Part shown: positions 1 to 9,277 of the stretch, one piece after another
How positions within the stretch are numbered: the first letter of the stretch is position 1
Layout of the letters: each line of letters opens with the position of its first letter
Assembly (NCBI GenBank): GCA_035063765.1
Contig: JAPSFT010000009.1
Span: 1 to 64,000 of the forward strand
Length of the DNA stretch: 64,000 nucleotides
Direction of reading: 5' to 3'
Source of the DNA: Deltaproteobacteria bacterium
Lineage (GTDB): Bacteria; Myxococcota_A; UBA9160; PR03
Program-made: the position numbers and the translations under genes
Notes under the pieces: generated by a model
Database searches by the model: none
Told to the model about the DNA's origin: nothing
What the model saw: only the letters and a program-made list of their open reading frames with translations

Positions 1-144
1 CCTCCGCTTCGACTCGGACGCGCGCTTTGTTTGCCGCGGAGGCGCGAGAGGCTGTACCCGCGCGCGCCTTCGAGGCGCTCCGGCGGGCCCTTCCTCCCGC
101 CCGCGAGCGGACGGCCTCGAGGCCGCGTTCCTGGCAGCCCCGTG
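1..144. other. Intergenic, no gene seen
   Basis: This stretch lies downstream of ffh and upstream of the tandem repeat. I see no convincing gene in it on either strand; the open frames are GC-driven and lack recognisable protein sequence. A gene downstream of ffh may begin just beyond the left edge. Confidence 0.5.
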
Positions 145-310
145 TGAGGCCGGTCCCCGGTCTCGGGAAGAGCATCCTGATGGACTTCGCTCGCCTGCGG
201 CTCGCTGCGCGCGCTGAGGCCGGTCCCCGGCCTCAGCGGGAGAGCATCCTGATGGACTTCGCTCGCCTGCGGCTCGCTGCGCGCGCTGAGGCCGGTCCCC
301 GGCCTCAGCG
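145..310. repeat. Tandem 70-72 bp repeat with hairpin
   Basis: Two copies of a 70-bp unit, 169-238 and 241-310, are identical and 72 bp apart. A third, partial copy of the hairpin half with a few mismatches begins at 145. Each full unit holds a conserved box containing CGCCTGCGGCTCGCTGCGCG followed by a perfect hairpin, CTGAGGCCGG-TCC-CCGGCCTCAG (214-236 and 286-308). The second copy runs into the ffh stop codon. The layout looks like a REP-type intergenic element rather than a coding repeat. Confidence 0.85.
286..308 (-). terminator. Hairpin at ffh stop codon, possible terminator
   Basis: A perfect 10-bp stem with a 3-nt loop overlaps the ffh stop codon (305-307). No T-tract follows on the minus strand, so Rho-independent termination is not certain. 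It could equally protect the mRNA 3' end. The same hairpin is repeated at 214-236. Confidence 0.4.
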
Positions 311-1837
311 CTTGCGGCCCCTCTTGCGGGCCTTGCGGGCGTCCTTGCGCTTCTTCTTGGCGTCCTTGCGGCGGCGCGCCTCGGTGGTCGCGGAGACGGT
401 GCGCGCGCGGCCGGTCGGGCCGCCGAGGCCGGCGAAGAGCGAGGGGTCGACGCCGCCGGCGCCGGCGCCCGCGAGCCGGCCGAGGCCGGGGATCCGCGAG
501 AGCAGGCCGCCGGCGCCGCCGCCGCCGATCATCGCCATCATCTCGCGCATCTGGGAGAAGCGCTTCACGAGGTCGCTCACCTCGCTCTGCTGGCGGCCAC
601 TGCCGCGGGCGATGCGCGAGGCGCGGCTGCGGTCGATCAGCTCGGGCCGGCTGCGCTCGGCCGGCGTCATCGAGTGGATCATCGCCTGCACCTTGCCGAG
701 CTCGCCCTCGTCGACGTGCTCGGCGAGCTTCCCGAAGCCCGGCATCTTCGCCATCACGTCGCGCAGCGGACCCATGCGCTGGACGATCCGGAGCTGCTGG
801 AGCAGGTCGTCCATCCCGAAGCGGCCCCGGAGGATCCGCTCGGCGTCCTCCTCGGCCTGCTCGGCCTCCTGCTCGTCGACGACCGCGTCGAAGTCCTCGA
901 CGAGGCCCACGATGTCGCCCATGCCGAGGATGCGCGAGGCGAGCCCCTCGGGCCGGAAGGTCTCGATCCGGTCGAGCGACTCGCCGGTGCCCAGGAACTT
1001 GATCGGGACACCCGTCACGGCCTTGACCGCGAGGGCCGCGCCGCCGCGTGCGTCGCCGTCGAGCTTGGTCAGGATCAGGCCGTCGAGCGCGATGCGCTCC
1101 GAGAAGGCCTTGGCGACGTTCACCGCGTCGCGCCCCATCAGCGCGTCGCAGACCAGCAGCGAGTTGGCGGGCGCCACCCGGCCGCGCACCTCCGCGAGCT
1201 CCTGCATCAGCTCCTCGTCGACCGCGAGCCGGCCGGCGGTGTCGTAGACGAGGGCGTCGAAGCCCTGCCGCTTCGCGCGCTCGGCGGCGGCGGCGCAGAT
1301 CTCGGGCGGGTGCTCGCCGGCGCCGCCCACGTGCACGGGCACCTCGATGCGCTCGCCGAGCTGCTGGAGCTGGAGCACGGCGGCGGGGCGCTGCACGTCG
1401 GCTGCCACCAGCAGCACCTTGCGCCCCTGGCGCTGGAGGTGACGCGCGAGCTTGGCGGCGACGGTCGTCTTGCCGACGCCCTGGAGCCCGAAGAGCATCA
1501 CCGAGGTGACGCCACGCGGGTCGCGCGCGAGCCGGGTGTCGACCGGGCCCATCAGCCCGATCAGCTCCTGCTGGCAGATCGCGACGAAGTGCTGGCCCGG
1601 ACTCGTGCGCAGGAGCCGCCCGCTCTTGTCCCGGACCCGGGTGCGCACCTTCTCGCCGAGCGCGCGCTCCTTCACGCGCGCCAGGAAGTCCTTCACCACC
1701 GCGAAGTCGACGTCGGCTTCGAGCAGCGAGCTGCGGACCTCGCGCAGCGCCTCGTCGACGTTCTCGCCGGAGAGCTCCCGCACGCCCTGGAGGCGCTCGC
1801 GGGCGGCGGTGAAGCCGCGGGTCAGGGTCTCGAGCAT
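305..1837 (-). CDS. ffh: Signal recognition particle GTPase Ffh
   Basis: SRP54 homologue of 510 aa that binds SRP RNA and signal sequences and delivers ribosome-nascent chains to FtsY at the inner membrane. An N-terminal helical bundle (about 1-95) precedes the NG GTPase domain: G1 GLQGVGKTT at 117-125, DTAGR at 199-203, TKLDGD at 257-262. A methionine-rich M domain follows (about 330-450). The protein is longer than E. coli Ffh (453 aa) because of a glycine-rich segment and a strongly basic C-terminal tail of about 30 residues (Arg/Lys runs). A -10-like TATGCT (1871-1876, minus) lies about 34 nt before the ATG, but no good -35 is visible. The stop codon lies in a repeated hairpin. Confidence 0.97.
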   Translation of the reverse strand: MLETLTRGFTAARERLQGVRELSGENVDEALREVRSSLLEADVDFAVVKDFLARVKERALGEKVRTRVRDKSGRLLRTSPGQHFVAICQQELIGLMGPVDTRLARDPRGVTSVMLFGLQGVGKTTVAAKLARHLQRQGRKVLLVAADVQRPAAVLQLQQLGERIEVPVHVGGAGEHPPEICAAAAERAKRQGFDALVYDTAGRLAVDEELMQELAEVRGRVAPANSLLVCDALMGRDAVNVAKAFSERIALDGLILTKLDGDARGGAALAVKAVTGVPIKFLGTGESLDRIETFRPEGLASRILGMGDIVGLVEDFDAVVDEQEAEQAEEDAERILRGRFGMDDLLQQLRIVQRMGPLRDVMAKMPGFGKLAEHVDEGELGKVQAMIHSMTPAERSRPELIDRSRASRIARGSGRQQSEVSDLVKRFSQMREMMAMIGGGGAGGLLSRIPGLGRLAGAGAGGVDPSLFAGLGGPTGRARTVSATTEARRRKDAKKKRKDARKARKRGRKR

Positions 1838-1931
1838 CGCGCGCCTCCGGGCCGGACGGGAGAGCCGGGCAGCATAACGGACCCCGGAAGGGCGTTGCCG
1901 TCGCGCCGGCCGCCGTGCTAGAGCCCGGCCT

Positions 1932-1988
1932 GCTCGACCTCGCCCGCCTGCGGCTCGCTACGCGCTCCGCGCCCGGAGGACCGGGCGC
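1932..1988. repeat. Diverged copy of the box-plus-hairpin element
   Basis: CGCCTGCGGCTCGCTACGCG (about 1944-1963) matches the conserved box of the repeat at 145-310 at nearly every base. As there, a hairpin follows, but with a different stem: GCGCCCGG-AGGA-CCGGGCGC (1969-1988). Conserved box plus variable stem suggests a dispersed intergenic element family that brackets ffh. I see nothing else in 1838-2076. Confidence 0.6.
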
Positions 1989-2076
1989 TCCGCTCGCCCG
2001 ACGCCGGCGGCGAGGGCGCGGGCGCTCCCTACGCGGACCATGGGCGCCAGCGCCGAGCCACCGGAGAGGAAGAGGC

Positions 2077-2292
2077 ATGCCGACGCGGGTCGAGGCGCAG
2101 ATCACCGGGAACGTGTGGAAGATCGAGAAGGCGGTCGGCGACGCGGTCGAGGAGGGCGAGACGCTGATCATCCTCGAGTCGATGAAGATGGAGATCCCGG
2201 TGGAGGCGCCCTGCGCCGGCACCCTCGCCGAGATCCGCGTGGCCGAGGGCGAGAGCGTCGAGGAGGGGGCGGTCCTCGCCGTGATCACCTGA
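2077..2292 (+). CDS. Stand-alone biotin/lipoyl carrier domain protein
   Basis: A 71-aa protein that is only a biotinyl/lipoyl carrier domain, with the attachment motif ESMKM (modified lysine K37) in the middle of two symmetric half-hairpins. Such free carrier domains serve acyl-CoA carboxylases or transcarboxylases and carry carboxybiotin between subunits. The ATG at 2077 is chosen because a purine-rich GGAGAGGAAGAGG lies just upstream; a longer upstream frame has no protein character. No carboxylase subunit is adjacent, so the partner enzyme is outside this window. Biotin is more likely than lipoate because of the MKM motif (family knowledge). Confidence 0.85.
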   Translation: MPTRVEAQITGNVWKIEKAVGDAVEEGETLIILESMKMEIPVEAPCAGTLAEIRVAEGESVEEGAVLAVIT

Positions 2293-2352
2293 CCCGGCGA
2301 GCCCGGCGTGCCTCTCGATCGGCGCCGTGCCCGCTTGATCTACACTGGCCCG

Positions 2353-3228
2353 GTGGCCACTGCATCCAAGCCGAGCGCCCGCGCGGGGGGCGGGCCCGAG
2401 GTCCGGGCGCTGCGCGCCCGAGAGCGCGAGCAGGCGCTCGCGCACCTGCGGCCGCAGGCGCGTGACGATCTCTTCCTCATGGACCTCGTGCGCCAGGTGG
2501 GCGCCCCCGCGCACGGCGACGTCGAGGCCGAGGTGCTGGGCGCCTGGCGGGGCGATGTGCTGGTCGGGCTCGCCTCGCTACGCCCCACGATCGCTCTCGA
2601 GGCCGGTCTCGACGGGGACGCCTCGCGGGCCTTGCTGCGCGCGCTCGGAGCGCTCTCGGCGGGGCTCGTGCGCGCCCCGGCGCCGCTCGTGGCCCGCCTG
2701 TGGGACGAGCTCGCGCGGCGGGGCCGGCGCGCGCTCGTGGACCGGCTCGAGGCGTCGCTGGTGCTCGGAGCGACGGAGGCGCGGCTGCCCGACCCGCCCG
2801 CGGGCGTGCGCGTGCGTCCGGCCGGCCCCGCCGACCTCGATCCGCTCGTCGAGGCCGCGCGCGCGAGCCTGCGCGAGGAGCGCCGGCCCGACCCCTTTCT
2901 CGGCGATCCGCGGGGGTTCCGGCGCTGGGTGGCGTCGCGCCTCGGCCGCGCGCTGCTCGCGGAGCGCGCGGAGCGGGTGCTCTGGGTGGGCTACGCCGAC
3001 GTGCGGCTCGCCGAGGGCTGGCTGCTGCAGGGGGTCTACACGTGGCCCGAGGCGCGGCGCCAGGGGCTCGCCGCCGCCGGCGTCGGGGCCCTGTGCCGGC
3101 AGGCCTTCGCGGCCGGCGCCGCGCACGTCCAGCTCTCGGTCGTCGAGGGCAACCGGCCCGCGCTCGCGCTCTACGAGCGGCTCGGCTTCCGTCCCCACGC
3201 GACGCTGCGCACGCTGCTCTTCGCCTGA
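2353..3228 (+). CDS. GNAT-family N-acetyltransferase
   Basis: About 291 aa. The C-terminal 130 residues have GNAT features: an Arg/Gln-rich acetyl-CoA pyrophosphate-binding segment (ARRQGLAAAGVGAL), a strand LSVVEGNRPALALYERLGF, and the usual YERLGF ending. The N-terminal half resembles the degenerate first GNAT repeat seen in two-domain acetyltransferases. The substrate cannot be inferred. GTG at 2353 is preferred over the in-frame GTG at 2308 because a -10-like TACACT (2341-2346) would place transcription start at this codon; this is inference. It stands alone between the carrier protein and the SDR. Confidence 0.8.
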   Translation: MATASKPSARAGGGPEVRALRAREREQALAHLRPQARDDLFLMDLVRQVGAPAHGDVEAEVLGAWRGDVLVGLASLRPTIALEAGLDGDASRALLRALGALSAGLVRAPAPLVARLWDELARRGRRALVDRLEASLVLGATEARLPDPPAGVRVRPAGPADLDPLVEAARASLREERRPDPFLGDPRGFRRWVASRLGRALLAERAERVLWVGYADVRLAEGWLLQGVYTWPEARRQGLAAAGVGALCRQAFAAGAAHVQLSVVEGNRPALALYERLGFRPHATLRTLLFA

Positions 3229-3287
3229 ACGGGTCCCGCGCGGGGGAACGCTTCGCTAGAGTGCCCCTCCCTGCGAGGAGGTGCACC

Positions 3288-4133
3288 ATGGGTCTGCTCG
3301 ACGGCAAGGTGGCGATCGTGACGGGTGCGGGCGGCGGCATCGGGCGCGAGCACGCGCTCGCCCTCGCGGCGGCCGGCGCAGCGGTCGTGGTGAACGACCT
3401 CGGCGGCGCGCGCGACGGCTCCGGTACCGGCCACTCGATGGCCGACGGCGTGGTCGACGAGATCCGCAAGGCCGGCGGCACGGCCGTCGCGAGCTACGAC
3501 AACGTTGCAACGGTGGCGGGCGGGCAGGCGATCCTGCAGGGCGCCCTCGACGCCTTCCACCAGGTCGACGTGCTCGTCAACAACGCCGGCATCCTGCGCG
3601 ACAAGACGCTCGCGAAGATGGAGGAGGCCGAGTGGGACGCGGTGATCGCCGTCCATCTCAAGGGCGCCTACTGCGTGACCCGACCCGTCTTCAACCACAT
3701 GCGCGACGCCGGGCGCGGCGGATCGATCATCAACACCTCCTCGACCTCCGGCCTCGAGGGCAACTTCGGGCAGACCAACTACGGCGCCGCCAAGGCCGGC
3801 ATCGCGGGCTTCACGCGCTGCCTGGCGATCGAGGGGCACAAGTACGGCGTGCGCGTGAACGCGATCGCGCCGGTGGCGCTCACGCGCATGACCGAGGACC
3901 TGCCGCTCGCGCAGAACGCGGCCTTCAAGGACCGCATGTCGCCCCAACAGATCGCACCGCTGATCGTCTACCTCGCCAGCGACCTCGCCAAGGAGGTGAG
4001 CAAGAAGATCTTCTTCGTCGGCGGCGGGCAGATCTCGGAGATGCGGATGGTGCGCACGCAGGGCGCGACGAAGGCGGAGGGCCTCTGGTCGCCGGAGGAG
4101 ATCGCCGGGAGGATCGGCGAGATCCTCGCCTAG
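3288..4133 (+). CDS. SDR-family oxidoreductase, acyl-CoA dehydrogenase-partner type
   Basis: Short-chain dehydrogenase of 281 aa. NAD(P)-binding TGAGGGIGR at 12-20, NNAG at 98-101, a catalytic Ser about 151-154 and YxxxK with Y165 and K169 are all present. The sequence style (VVVNDLGG after the Rossmann strand, a GHS insert, and a C-terminal part with VGGGQISEM) resembles the dehydrogenase domain of peroxisomal multifunctional enzyme type 2/HSD17B4, so oxidation of a 3-hydroxyacyl-CoA or related steroid-like substrate is a reasonable inference. A good ribosome site, GAGGAGG, precedes the ATG at 3288. Monocistronic by spacing. Confidence 0.88.
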   Translation: MGLLDGKVAIVTGAGGGIGREHALALAAAGAAVVVNDLGGARDGSGTGHSMADGVVDEIRKAGGTAVASYDNVATVAGGQAILQGALDAFHQVDVLVNNAGILRDKTLAKMEEAEWDAVIAVHLKGAYCVTRPVFNHMRDAGRGGSIINTSSTSGLEGNFGQTNYGAAKAGIAGFTRCLAIEGHKYGVRVNAIAPVALTRMTEDLPLAQNAAFKDRMSPQQIAPLIVYLASDLAKEVSKKIFFVGGGQISEMRMVRTQGATKAEGLWSPEEIAGRIGEILA

Positions 4134-4159
4134 CTCCCCGCGCTGCTATCATGCGCCCC

Positions 4160-6796
4160 ATGTCCGAGGGGGCCGATCTCCGCGAGCTCCACGATCCGGG
4201 CGGCGACCGGCGGCAGCCGGCCGATCCGGGCTTCGACGCGGGCGCGGATCCGTTGTCGGCGATGGCGCCGCGCTTCAACCTGTTCTTCCGCTGGTTCGCG
4301 CGCCGCTTCTTCCTCGGCATCACCCTCGACGACGCCACGGTCGCGCGCCTGCGCGCGCTCGAGAGCGCCGGCACGGTGCTCTACGTGATGCGCTACGCGA
4401 GCCGGCTCGACTACTTCCTCTTCAACGCGCTCTTCCTGCGCCACGGGCTGCGGCTCTCCTCGTTCGCGAACGGGATCCACTTCGACTACTACCGGCCGCT
4501 CTGGCAGTCCCTGCGCGCGCGGCTTCGCGCCTGGCGGGGCCGGCGTACGGCCACCGGCCCGCGCGAGCGCGTCCACCGCCTGGTGACGGCGGGCTCGTCG
4601 CTCTTCGTGTTCCTGCGCACCGAGCGGCTCGGCTCGCGGCTGCTCGGGCGGCGCGCCGTCGCGGCCGCGGCGCAGGCCGACCTCGACCTGCTCGCCGAGA
4701 GCGTCGACGCCGTCTGGGAGGCCGGCCCGCCGGTTGCCATCGTTCCGATCGCGCTGTTCTGGCGCAAGGGGCCGCGCAGCGAGCGGCGCTTCCTGAACCT
4801 CGCCTACGGTGCCCCGACCCGGCCGAGCGACGTCGCGAAGGTGGCGTCGTTCCTGGTCAACTACCACAACCTCGCCGTCAAGGTCGGCGACCCGATCGAC
4901 CTGAGCGGCTTCGTGCGCGAGCGCCGCAGCGAGGGCCCCGAGGCCGTTGCCCGCAAGGTGCGCCGGTCGATCCTCGGGTTCCTGTGGCGCGAGGAGAAGG
5001 TGGTCGAGGGCCCCACGCTGCCGCCGCGCCACAAGCTGCAGGAGGCCGTGCTGGCGGAGCCCCAGGTGCGCGAGGCGATCGCCGCCCGCGGCGCCGAGCC
5101 GGGGCGCAGCGTCGAGCAGGCGCGCATGGACGCGGAGAAGTGCTTCCACGAGATCGCGGCGCACATGAACTCGACCTTCCTGGCCGTGGTGAACGCGATC
5201 GTGACGGTGCTGTTCCGCAGGCTCTTCGTCTCGATCGAGACGAGCGGCCTCGAGAAGGTGGCGGAGTACGCCAAGCGCCATCCGATCGTGCTGGTCCCGA
5301 GCCACCGCTCCTACTTCGACTTCCTCCTGCTCTCGTGGCTGTTCTACGCCAACCACCTGGTGCCGCCGCACATCGCGGCGCGCGAGAACATGGGCTTCGG
5401 CCCCTTCGGCTTCGTGTTCCGTCGCGTGGGCGCCTTCTTCATGCGCCGCAGCTTCGACGACCCGCTCTACAAGGCGGTGTTCCGCTCCTACGTGATCTGG
5501 CTGGTCAAGGAGGGCTTCACCCAGGAGTTCTTCATCGAGGGCGCCCGCTCGCGTACCGGCCGCACGATGGCGCCCAAGCTCGGCGTGCTGTCGTGGGACG
5601 TCGAGGGCTTCCTGGCCTCGGGGCGCCGCGACCTCTTCTTCGTGCCCATCTCGATCACCTACGAGCGCCTGCTCGAGGAGGGCGCGATGGTGTCGGAGCT
5701 GGAGGGGGCGAGAAAGCAGGACGAGAGCATGCTCGGGCTCGTGCGCGCGCGGAAGGTGCTGCGCCGGCGCTGGGGGAGCGCCCACCTCTCGTTCGGCGAG
5801 CCGATCTCGCTGGCCGAGTCGATCGGTGCCGACCGGGCGCGCTTCGCCGCCGAGGCCGATCCCGCCGCCGCCGCCGACAAGCGGCAGTTCATCGTCGAGC
5901 TCGGCAACCGCATCGTCGAGCGCATCAACGCTGCCACCGTGGCCAACGCCACCGCCGTGGCGGGCGCTGCCTTCCTGGGCGAGAGCCGGCGCGGCCTGCG
6001 CCGCCACGAGCTGGTGGCGCGCATGCAGGAGATCGTCGACCTGCTGCGCCTCCAGGACGCGCGCATCACGCCGGCGCTGGCGCGCGACCTCGGCGACTTC
6101 GACGACGCGATCGCGTTCCTGCTGCGCAGTGACCTCGTGCAGTCGCAGCCCGACCCGCGCGGCGAGATCCTCTTCTACGAGGAGCGGGCGCGGCGCGCGC
6201 TCGACCTCTACCGCAACTGCATCCTGCACTTCCTGGCCGCGCCGAGCTTCCTGGCCCGCCGCGCGCTGGCCGGCGGCAGCGTCGCGGAGCTGCGCGAGGA
6301 CCTGCGCTTCTGGCTCGACCTGTTCCACCAGGAGCTCTTCACCCAGCGCGGCCTCGTGCTGGCAGCCCATGCCGAGGCCTTTCTCGACTACTTCGAGCGG
6401 CTCGGCGCGATCGAGCGCCACGAGGGTTCCGTGCGCGCCACCGAGAAGGGTCGGCCCTACCTGCGGCGCCTGGCCATGCAGACGCGCGGCCTGCTCGAGG
6501 CGTATGCCGCGGCCTTCGACTCGGCGCTCGCCGACCCCCAGCTCGGCACCAGCCGGCAGGTCGCGCGGCGCGCCGGCGAGGCCTTCGCGCGCAGCGAGCT
6601 CCTGGGCGAGGTGGCGGGCCGCGAGGCCGCCAACCCCGCCACCTTCAGCGCGGCCTACGACGCGCTCGCCCGGCGCGGGATCCTCGAGAAGGTGCGCGCC
6701 GAAGGGGCACGCGAGGCGCTCTACGCGCGCGGGCCGCGCTTCGAGGAGCTCGCCGGGCTCGCCGAACGTCTGGCGGGGGCCCTGCGCGCCGGGTAG
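4160..6796 (+). CDS. plsB: Glycerol-3-phosphate 1-O-acyltransferase PlsB
   Basis: About 878 aa, a membrane-associated enzyme that acylates the sn-1 position of glycerol-3-phosphate to begin phospholipid synthesis. The acyltransferase HX4D motif is HRSYFD (H382-D387), followed by [11 protein letters not shown] (about 457-467) and [11 protein letters not shown] (about 495-505), the ordered blocks of the PlsB/GPAT family. The N-terminal half contains a degenerate acyltransferase-like region and the C-terminal 250 residues are helical. E. coli PlsB is 807 aa. ATG at 4160 is preferred over 4151 because a -10-like TATCAT (4147-4152) overlaps the earlier codon. The preceding SDR ends 26 bp upstream. 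Confidence 0.93.
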   Translation: MSEGADLRELHDPGGDRRQPADPGFDAGADPLSAMAPRFNLFFRWFARRFFLGITLDDATVARLRALESAGTVLYVMRYASRLDYFLFNALFLRHGLRLSSFANGIHFDYYRPLWQSLRARLRAWRGRRTATGPRERVHRLVTAGSSLFVFLRTERLGSRLLGRRAVAAAAQADLDLLAESVDAVWEAGPPVAIVPIALFWRKGPRSERRFLNLAYGAPTRPSDVAKVASFLVNYHNLAVKVGDPIDLSGFVRERRSEGPEAVARKVRRSILGFLWREEKVVEGPTLPPRHKLQEAVLAEPQVREAIAARGAEPGRSVEQARMDAEKCFHEIAAHMNSTFLAVVNAIVTVLFRRLFVSIETSGLEKVAEYAKRHPIVLVPSHRSYFDFLLLSWLFYANHLVPPHIAARENMGFGPFGFVFRRVGAFFMRRSFDDPLYKAVFRSYVIWLVKEGFTQEFFIEGARSRTGRTMAPKLGVLSWDVEGFLASGRRDLFFVPISITYERLLEEGAMVSELEGARKQDESMLGLVRARKVLRRRWGSAHLSFGEPISLAESIGADRARFAAEADPAAAADKRQFIVELGNRIVERINAATVANATAVAGAAFLGESRRGLRRHELVARMQEIVDLLRLQDARITPALARDLGDFDDAIAFLLRSDLVQSQPDPRGEILFYEERARRALDLYRNCILHFLAAPSFLARRALAGGSVAELREDLRFWLDLFHQELFTQRGLVLAAHAEAFLDYFERLGAIERHEGSVRATEKGRPYLRRLAMQTRGLLEAYAAAFDSALADPQLGTSRQVARRAGEAFARSELLGEVAGREAANPATFSAAYDALARRGILEKVRAEGAREALYARGPRFEELAGLAERLAGALRAG

Positions 6797-6810
6797 GTTC
6801 CCGGGCCGCC

Positions 6811-7218
6811 ATGCCCGCGGACACCCCGCCCGCCGACGCGCTCGTCGCTGCTCTCGACTTCTCGAAGGGCAACGGCCTCGTCGTCGCGATCGCGCAGGAC
6901 GCGAAGAGCGGCGAGATCCTGATGGTCGCCCACATGAACGAGCAGTCGCTGCGGGAGACGCTCGCGCGCGGCGAGGTCGTCTACTGGAGCCGCAGCCGGG
7001 GCCTCTGGCACAAGGGCGAGCAGAGCGGGAACGTGCAGCGGCTCGCCAGCGTGCGCGTCGACTGCGACGGCGACGCCGTGCTCCTGGAGGTCGAACAGGT
7101 GGGCCGCGCCGCCTGCCACACCGGCCAGCGAAGCTGCTTCTTCCGCCGCTGGGACGGCGCGCGCTGGGTGGAGGAGGGCGAGCAGGTCTTCGACCCCGCC
7201 GAGGTCTACGGGCGGTGA
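6811..7218 (+). CDS. hisI: Phosphoribosyl-AMP cyclohydrolase
   Basis: A 135-aa enzyme that opens the purine ring of PR-AMP in the third step of histidine synthesis. The zinc cysteines C85, C102 and C109 and the metal-binding DCDGD (84-88) are in place, and the active-site block [17 protein letters not shown] is intact. There is no fused HisE (PR-ATP pyrophosphatase) domain. It is coupled to hisG by a GTGA overlap, but no other his gene is nearby, so the pathway is dispersed in this genome. Confidence 0.96.
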   Translation: MPADTPPADALVAALDFSKGNGLVVAIAQDAKSGEILMVAHMNEQSLRETLARGEVVYWSRSRGLWHKGEQSGNVQRLASVRVDCDGDAVLLEVEQVGRAACHTGQRSCFFRRWDGARWVEEGEQVFDPAEVYGR

Positions 7219-8108
7219 GCGCGGGAAAGCCCGCCAAGCGCGTCCTGCGCCTCGGGGTGCCGAAGGGCAGCCTCCAGGACACCACGGTGAAGCTCTTTGC
7301 GCACGCCGGCTACCGGATCGGCATCTCCTCGCGCTCCTACTACCCGACGATCGACGACCCCGAGCTCGAGTGCATCCTGATTCGCGCCCAGGAGATGGCC
7401 CGCTACGTCGAGCAGGGTGTCATGGACGCCGGCATCACGGGGCTCGACTGGGTGCTCGAGAACAAGGCCAAGGTGAAGGAGCTGGCGGACCTCCGGGCGC
7501 CGTGGCCCAACTACCGTCCGGTGCGCTGGGTGCTCGCCGTGAAGGAGGACTCGCGGACGAAGGGCGTCCGGGACCTCGAGGGCAAGCGCATCGCGACCGA
7601 GGCGGTGGGGCTCACCAAGGGCTACCTGCGGAAGCACGGGGTCTCGGCCGAGGTCGAGTTCTCGTGGGGCGCCACCGAGGTGAAGCCGCCCGTGCTGGCC
7701 GACGCGATCGTCGACGTCTCCGAGACCGGCTCGAGCCTGCGCGCCAACGACCTGCGCGTCGTCGACGTGGTGCTCGAGAGCACGCCGCGCTTCATCGCAC
7801 ACCCGGCGGCCGTGCTCGACCCGTGGAAGCGCGACAAGATGGAGCGCATGCTGCTCCTGCTGCGCGGCGCGATCGCGGCGATCGACCGCGTGGGCCTCAT
7901 GATGAACGTGCCGCGCAGCCACCTGGCCAAGGTCCTGGAACAGCTCCCCGCGCTCGCCACGCCGACGATCTCGACGCTCGCCGACGAGCGTTGGGTCGCG
8001 CTCAACACGGTGATCGAGGAGCGCCTGGTGCGCGAGCTGCTGCCGAAGCTCAAGGAGAGCGGCGCCTCGGGCATCGTCGAGTACCCGCTCTCGAAGATCG
8101 TCGACTAG
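7215..8108 (+). CDS. hisG: ATP phosphoribosyltransferase, long form
   Basis: A 297-aa HisG, the first and feedback-controlled enzyme of histidine synthesis, joining ATP and PRPP. Conserved GVPKGSLQ (near 14-21), [13 protein letters not shown] and the PRPP-loop block [12 protein letters not shown] are visible. The length and C-terminal 75-residue ferredoxin-like domain mark the long form, which is inhibited directly by histidine and does not need HisZ. GTG start lies inside the hisI stop codon. Confidence 0.96.
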   Translation: MSAGKPAKRVLRLGVPKGSLQDTTVKLFAHAGYRIGISSRSYYPTIDDPELECILIRAQEMARYVEQGVMDAGITGLDWVLENKAKVKELADLRAPWPNYRPVRWVLAVKEDSRTKGVRDLEGKRIATEAVGLTKGYLRKHGVSAEVEFSWGATEVKPPVLADAIVDVSETGSSLRANDLRVVDVVLESTPRFIAHPAAVLDPWKRDKMERMLLLLRGAIAAIDRVGLMMNVPRSHLAKVLEQLPALATPTISTLADERWVALNTVIEERLVRELLPKLKESGASGIVEYPLSKIVD

Positions 8109-8113
8109 GCGCG

Positions 8114-8668
8114 ATGGCGGGGCGCCTGCGTGCGCTCGCCGGCGCGCTGCCCGCCTGGGCGCAGGTGGGCTGGGAGGCGCTGGCGCCGCGCGCGGCCGGC
8201 GGCGCGGGGCGGCCGCGCATCGTGCAGGCGGTGGTGCGGGGGCCGGACGGGCTCCTGCTCTGCGAGCGCCGGGAGCTGCGCGGCTGGGAGCTGCCGGGCG
8301 GCGCCTGCCTCGACGGCGAGAGCGACGAGGACGCGCTGCGCCGCGAGCTGCGCGAAGAGACCGGGCTCGAGGTCGTGATCGAGCGCCACGTCGGGGACTA
8401 CCGGCGCACCGGCTTCCGCGCCCACACCGCGTGCGTCTTCGCGTGCCGCGCCACGGGCGGCCTCCTGCGCCCGTGCCGCGAGATGCCGCGCGCCGAGTGG
8501 TTCGCCCCGGGCGCGCTCCCCGAAGGCATCTTCCCATGGTTCCGCGGTCCGCTCGAGGACGCGCTCCGCGAGCTCGCGGAGCCCGTCGAACGCCACGAGC
8601 ACCAGGGGCTCGCGGCGATCCTGGCCGGCATGCGGATCGACCTCGCCGCCCGCCGCGGCGGGCGCTGA
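8114..8668 (+). CDS. NUDIX hydrolase
   Basis: A 184-aa protein with an intact Nudix box (about residues 62-84), including the metal-binding RRELREETG. Nudix enzymes cleave nucleoside diphosphates linked to another moiety; the actual substrate cannot be told. An N-terminal 35-residue segment precedes the fold and a histidine-containing C-terminal tail follows. It begins 5 bp after hisG, so it is probably the last gene of the hisI-hisG operon, before the hairpin at 8695. Confidence 0.9.
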   Translation: MAGRLRALAGALPAWAQVGWEALAPRAAGGAGRPRIVQAVVRGPDGLLLCERRELRGWELPGGACLDGESDEDALRRELREETGLEVVIERHVGDYRRTGFRAHTACVFACRATGGLLRPCREMPRAEWFAPGALPEGIFPWFRGPLEDALRELAEPVERHEHQGLAAILAGMRIDLAARRGGR

Positions 8669-8694
8669 CGCGCAGGACGGTCCCCGAAACCGCA

Positions 8695-8722
8695 ACGGGC
8701 CCGGTCTCGCGACCGGGCCCGT
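8695..8722. terminator. Bidirectional 12-bp hairpin terminator
   Basis: A perfect inverted repeat, ACGGGCCCGGTC-TCGC-GACCGGGCCCGT, sits between the convergent NUDIX gene (plus) and the zinc-ribbon gene (minus). No clear T-tract is present on either side. Position and stability make it the likely terminator for both transcripts. Confidence 0.75.
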
Positions 8723-8779
8723 CGGAAGGCGGCTCGAAGCTGGAATCGGGAATCGAGGCGCCGGGAAATCGTCTTGCCG

Positions 8780-9277
8780 CTAGCGGCGGCCCTCGCGCAA
8801 CCCGCTGGCCTCCCACTCCTTGCTGAGCTGGCCGAGCTTGCGCTGGAACTCCTCGAAGGGCTCGTCGAAGGAGAGGATGATCTCGGTGGTGCGCGGGATC
8901 TCGTCGCCGTTGAGCAGCCCCCGGTAGCGGTTCAGGTTGGCGAGGATCGCCTCGGCGACCTTGAGCGCGCGCTTCTCGGTCTTGATCAGCGGGCTCTGCA
9001 GCGTGTAGACGTTGTTGCGGCCCCAGAGGCTCTCGTCGCGCACGATCCCGATCTCGCGGTAGACGCCATTGATCGGGTCGTAGTTGTACTCGACGCGGAC
9101 CTCCTTGAAGACGTCCGAGTTGCCGGTGTAGAACCCGCGCTCCTTCTCGACCTTGCCGAGCTGCCGGCAGCGCGGGCAGTAGAAGGTGTCGCCGTGGTTC
9201 AGGAGGAAGACGCCCTTGGCGTAGTCCTCGCAGTCCGTGTTCTCGCAGTAGCCGACGCCGCGCTTCATGCTGGCCAT
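8780..9277 (-). CDS. Conserved zinc-ribbon protein, unknown function
   Basis: About 165 aa. An N-terminal zinc ribbon uses C11 and C16 (CENTDC) with C34 and C37 (CPRC). The rest is a hydrophilic, aromatic-rich alpha/beta domain (RVEYNYDPINGVYREIG) ending in a basic helical tail. I do not recognise a named family. Codon composition is visibly less GC-extreme than the neighbours, as often seen for strongly conserved or highly expressed genes. The start could be the ATG at 9277 or three codons later (9268). It has an unusually long upstream region holding two candidate promoters. A nucleic-acid or regulatory role is only a guess. Confidence 0.85.
   Translation of the reverse strand: MASMKRGVGYCENTDCEDYAKGVFLLNHGDTFYCPRCRQLGKVEKERGFYTGNSDVFKEVRVEYNYDPINGVYREIGIVRDESLWGRNNVYTLQSPLIKTEKRALKVAEAILANLNRYRGLLNGDEIPRTTEIILSFDEPFEEFQRKLGQLSKEWEASGLREGRR

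Noticed and set aside
27-1247. Long plus-strand open frame over ffh
   Set aside because: It is a shadow of ffh; the protein is Arg/Ala/Ser-rich with no motif, while the minus strand encodes an intact SRP GTPase.
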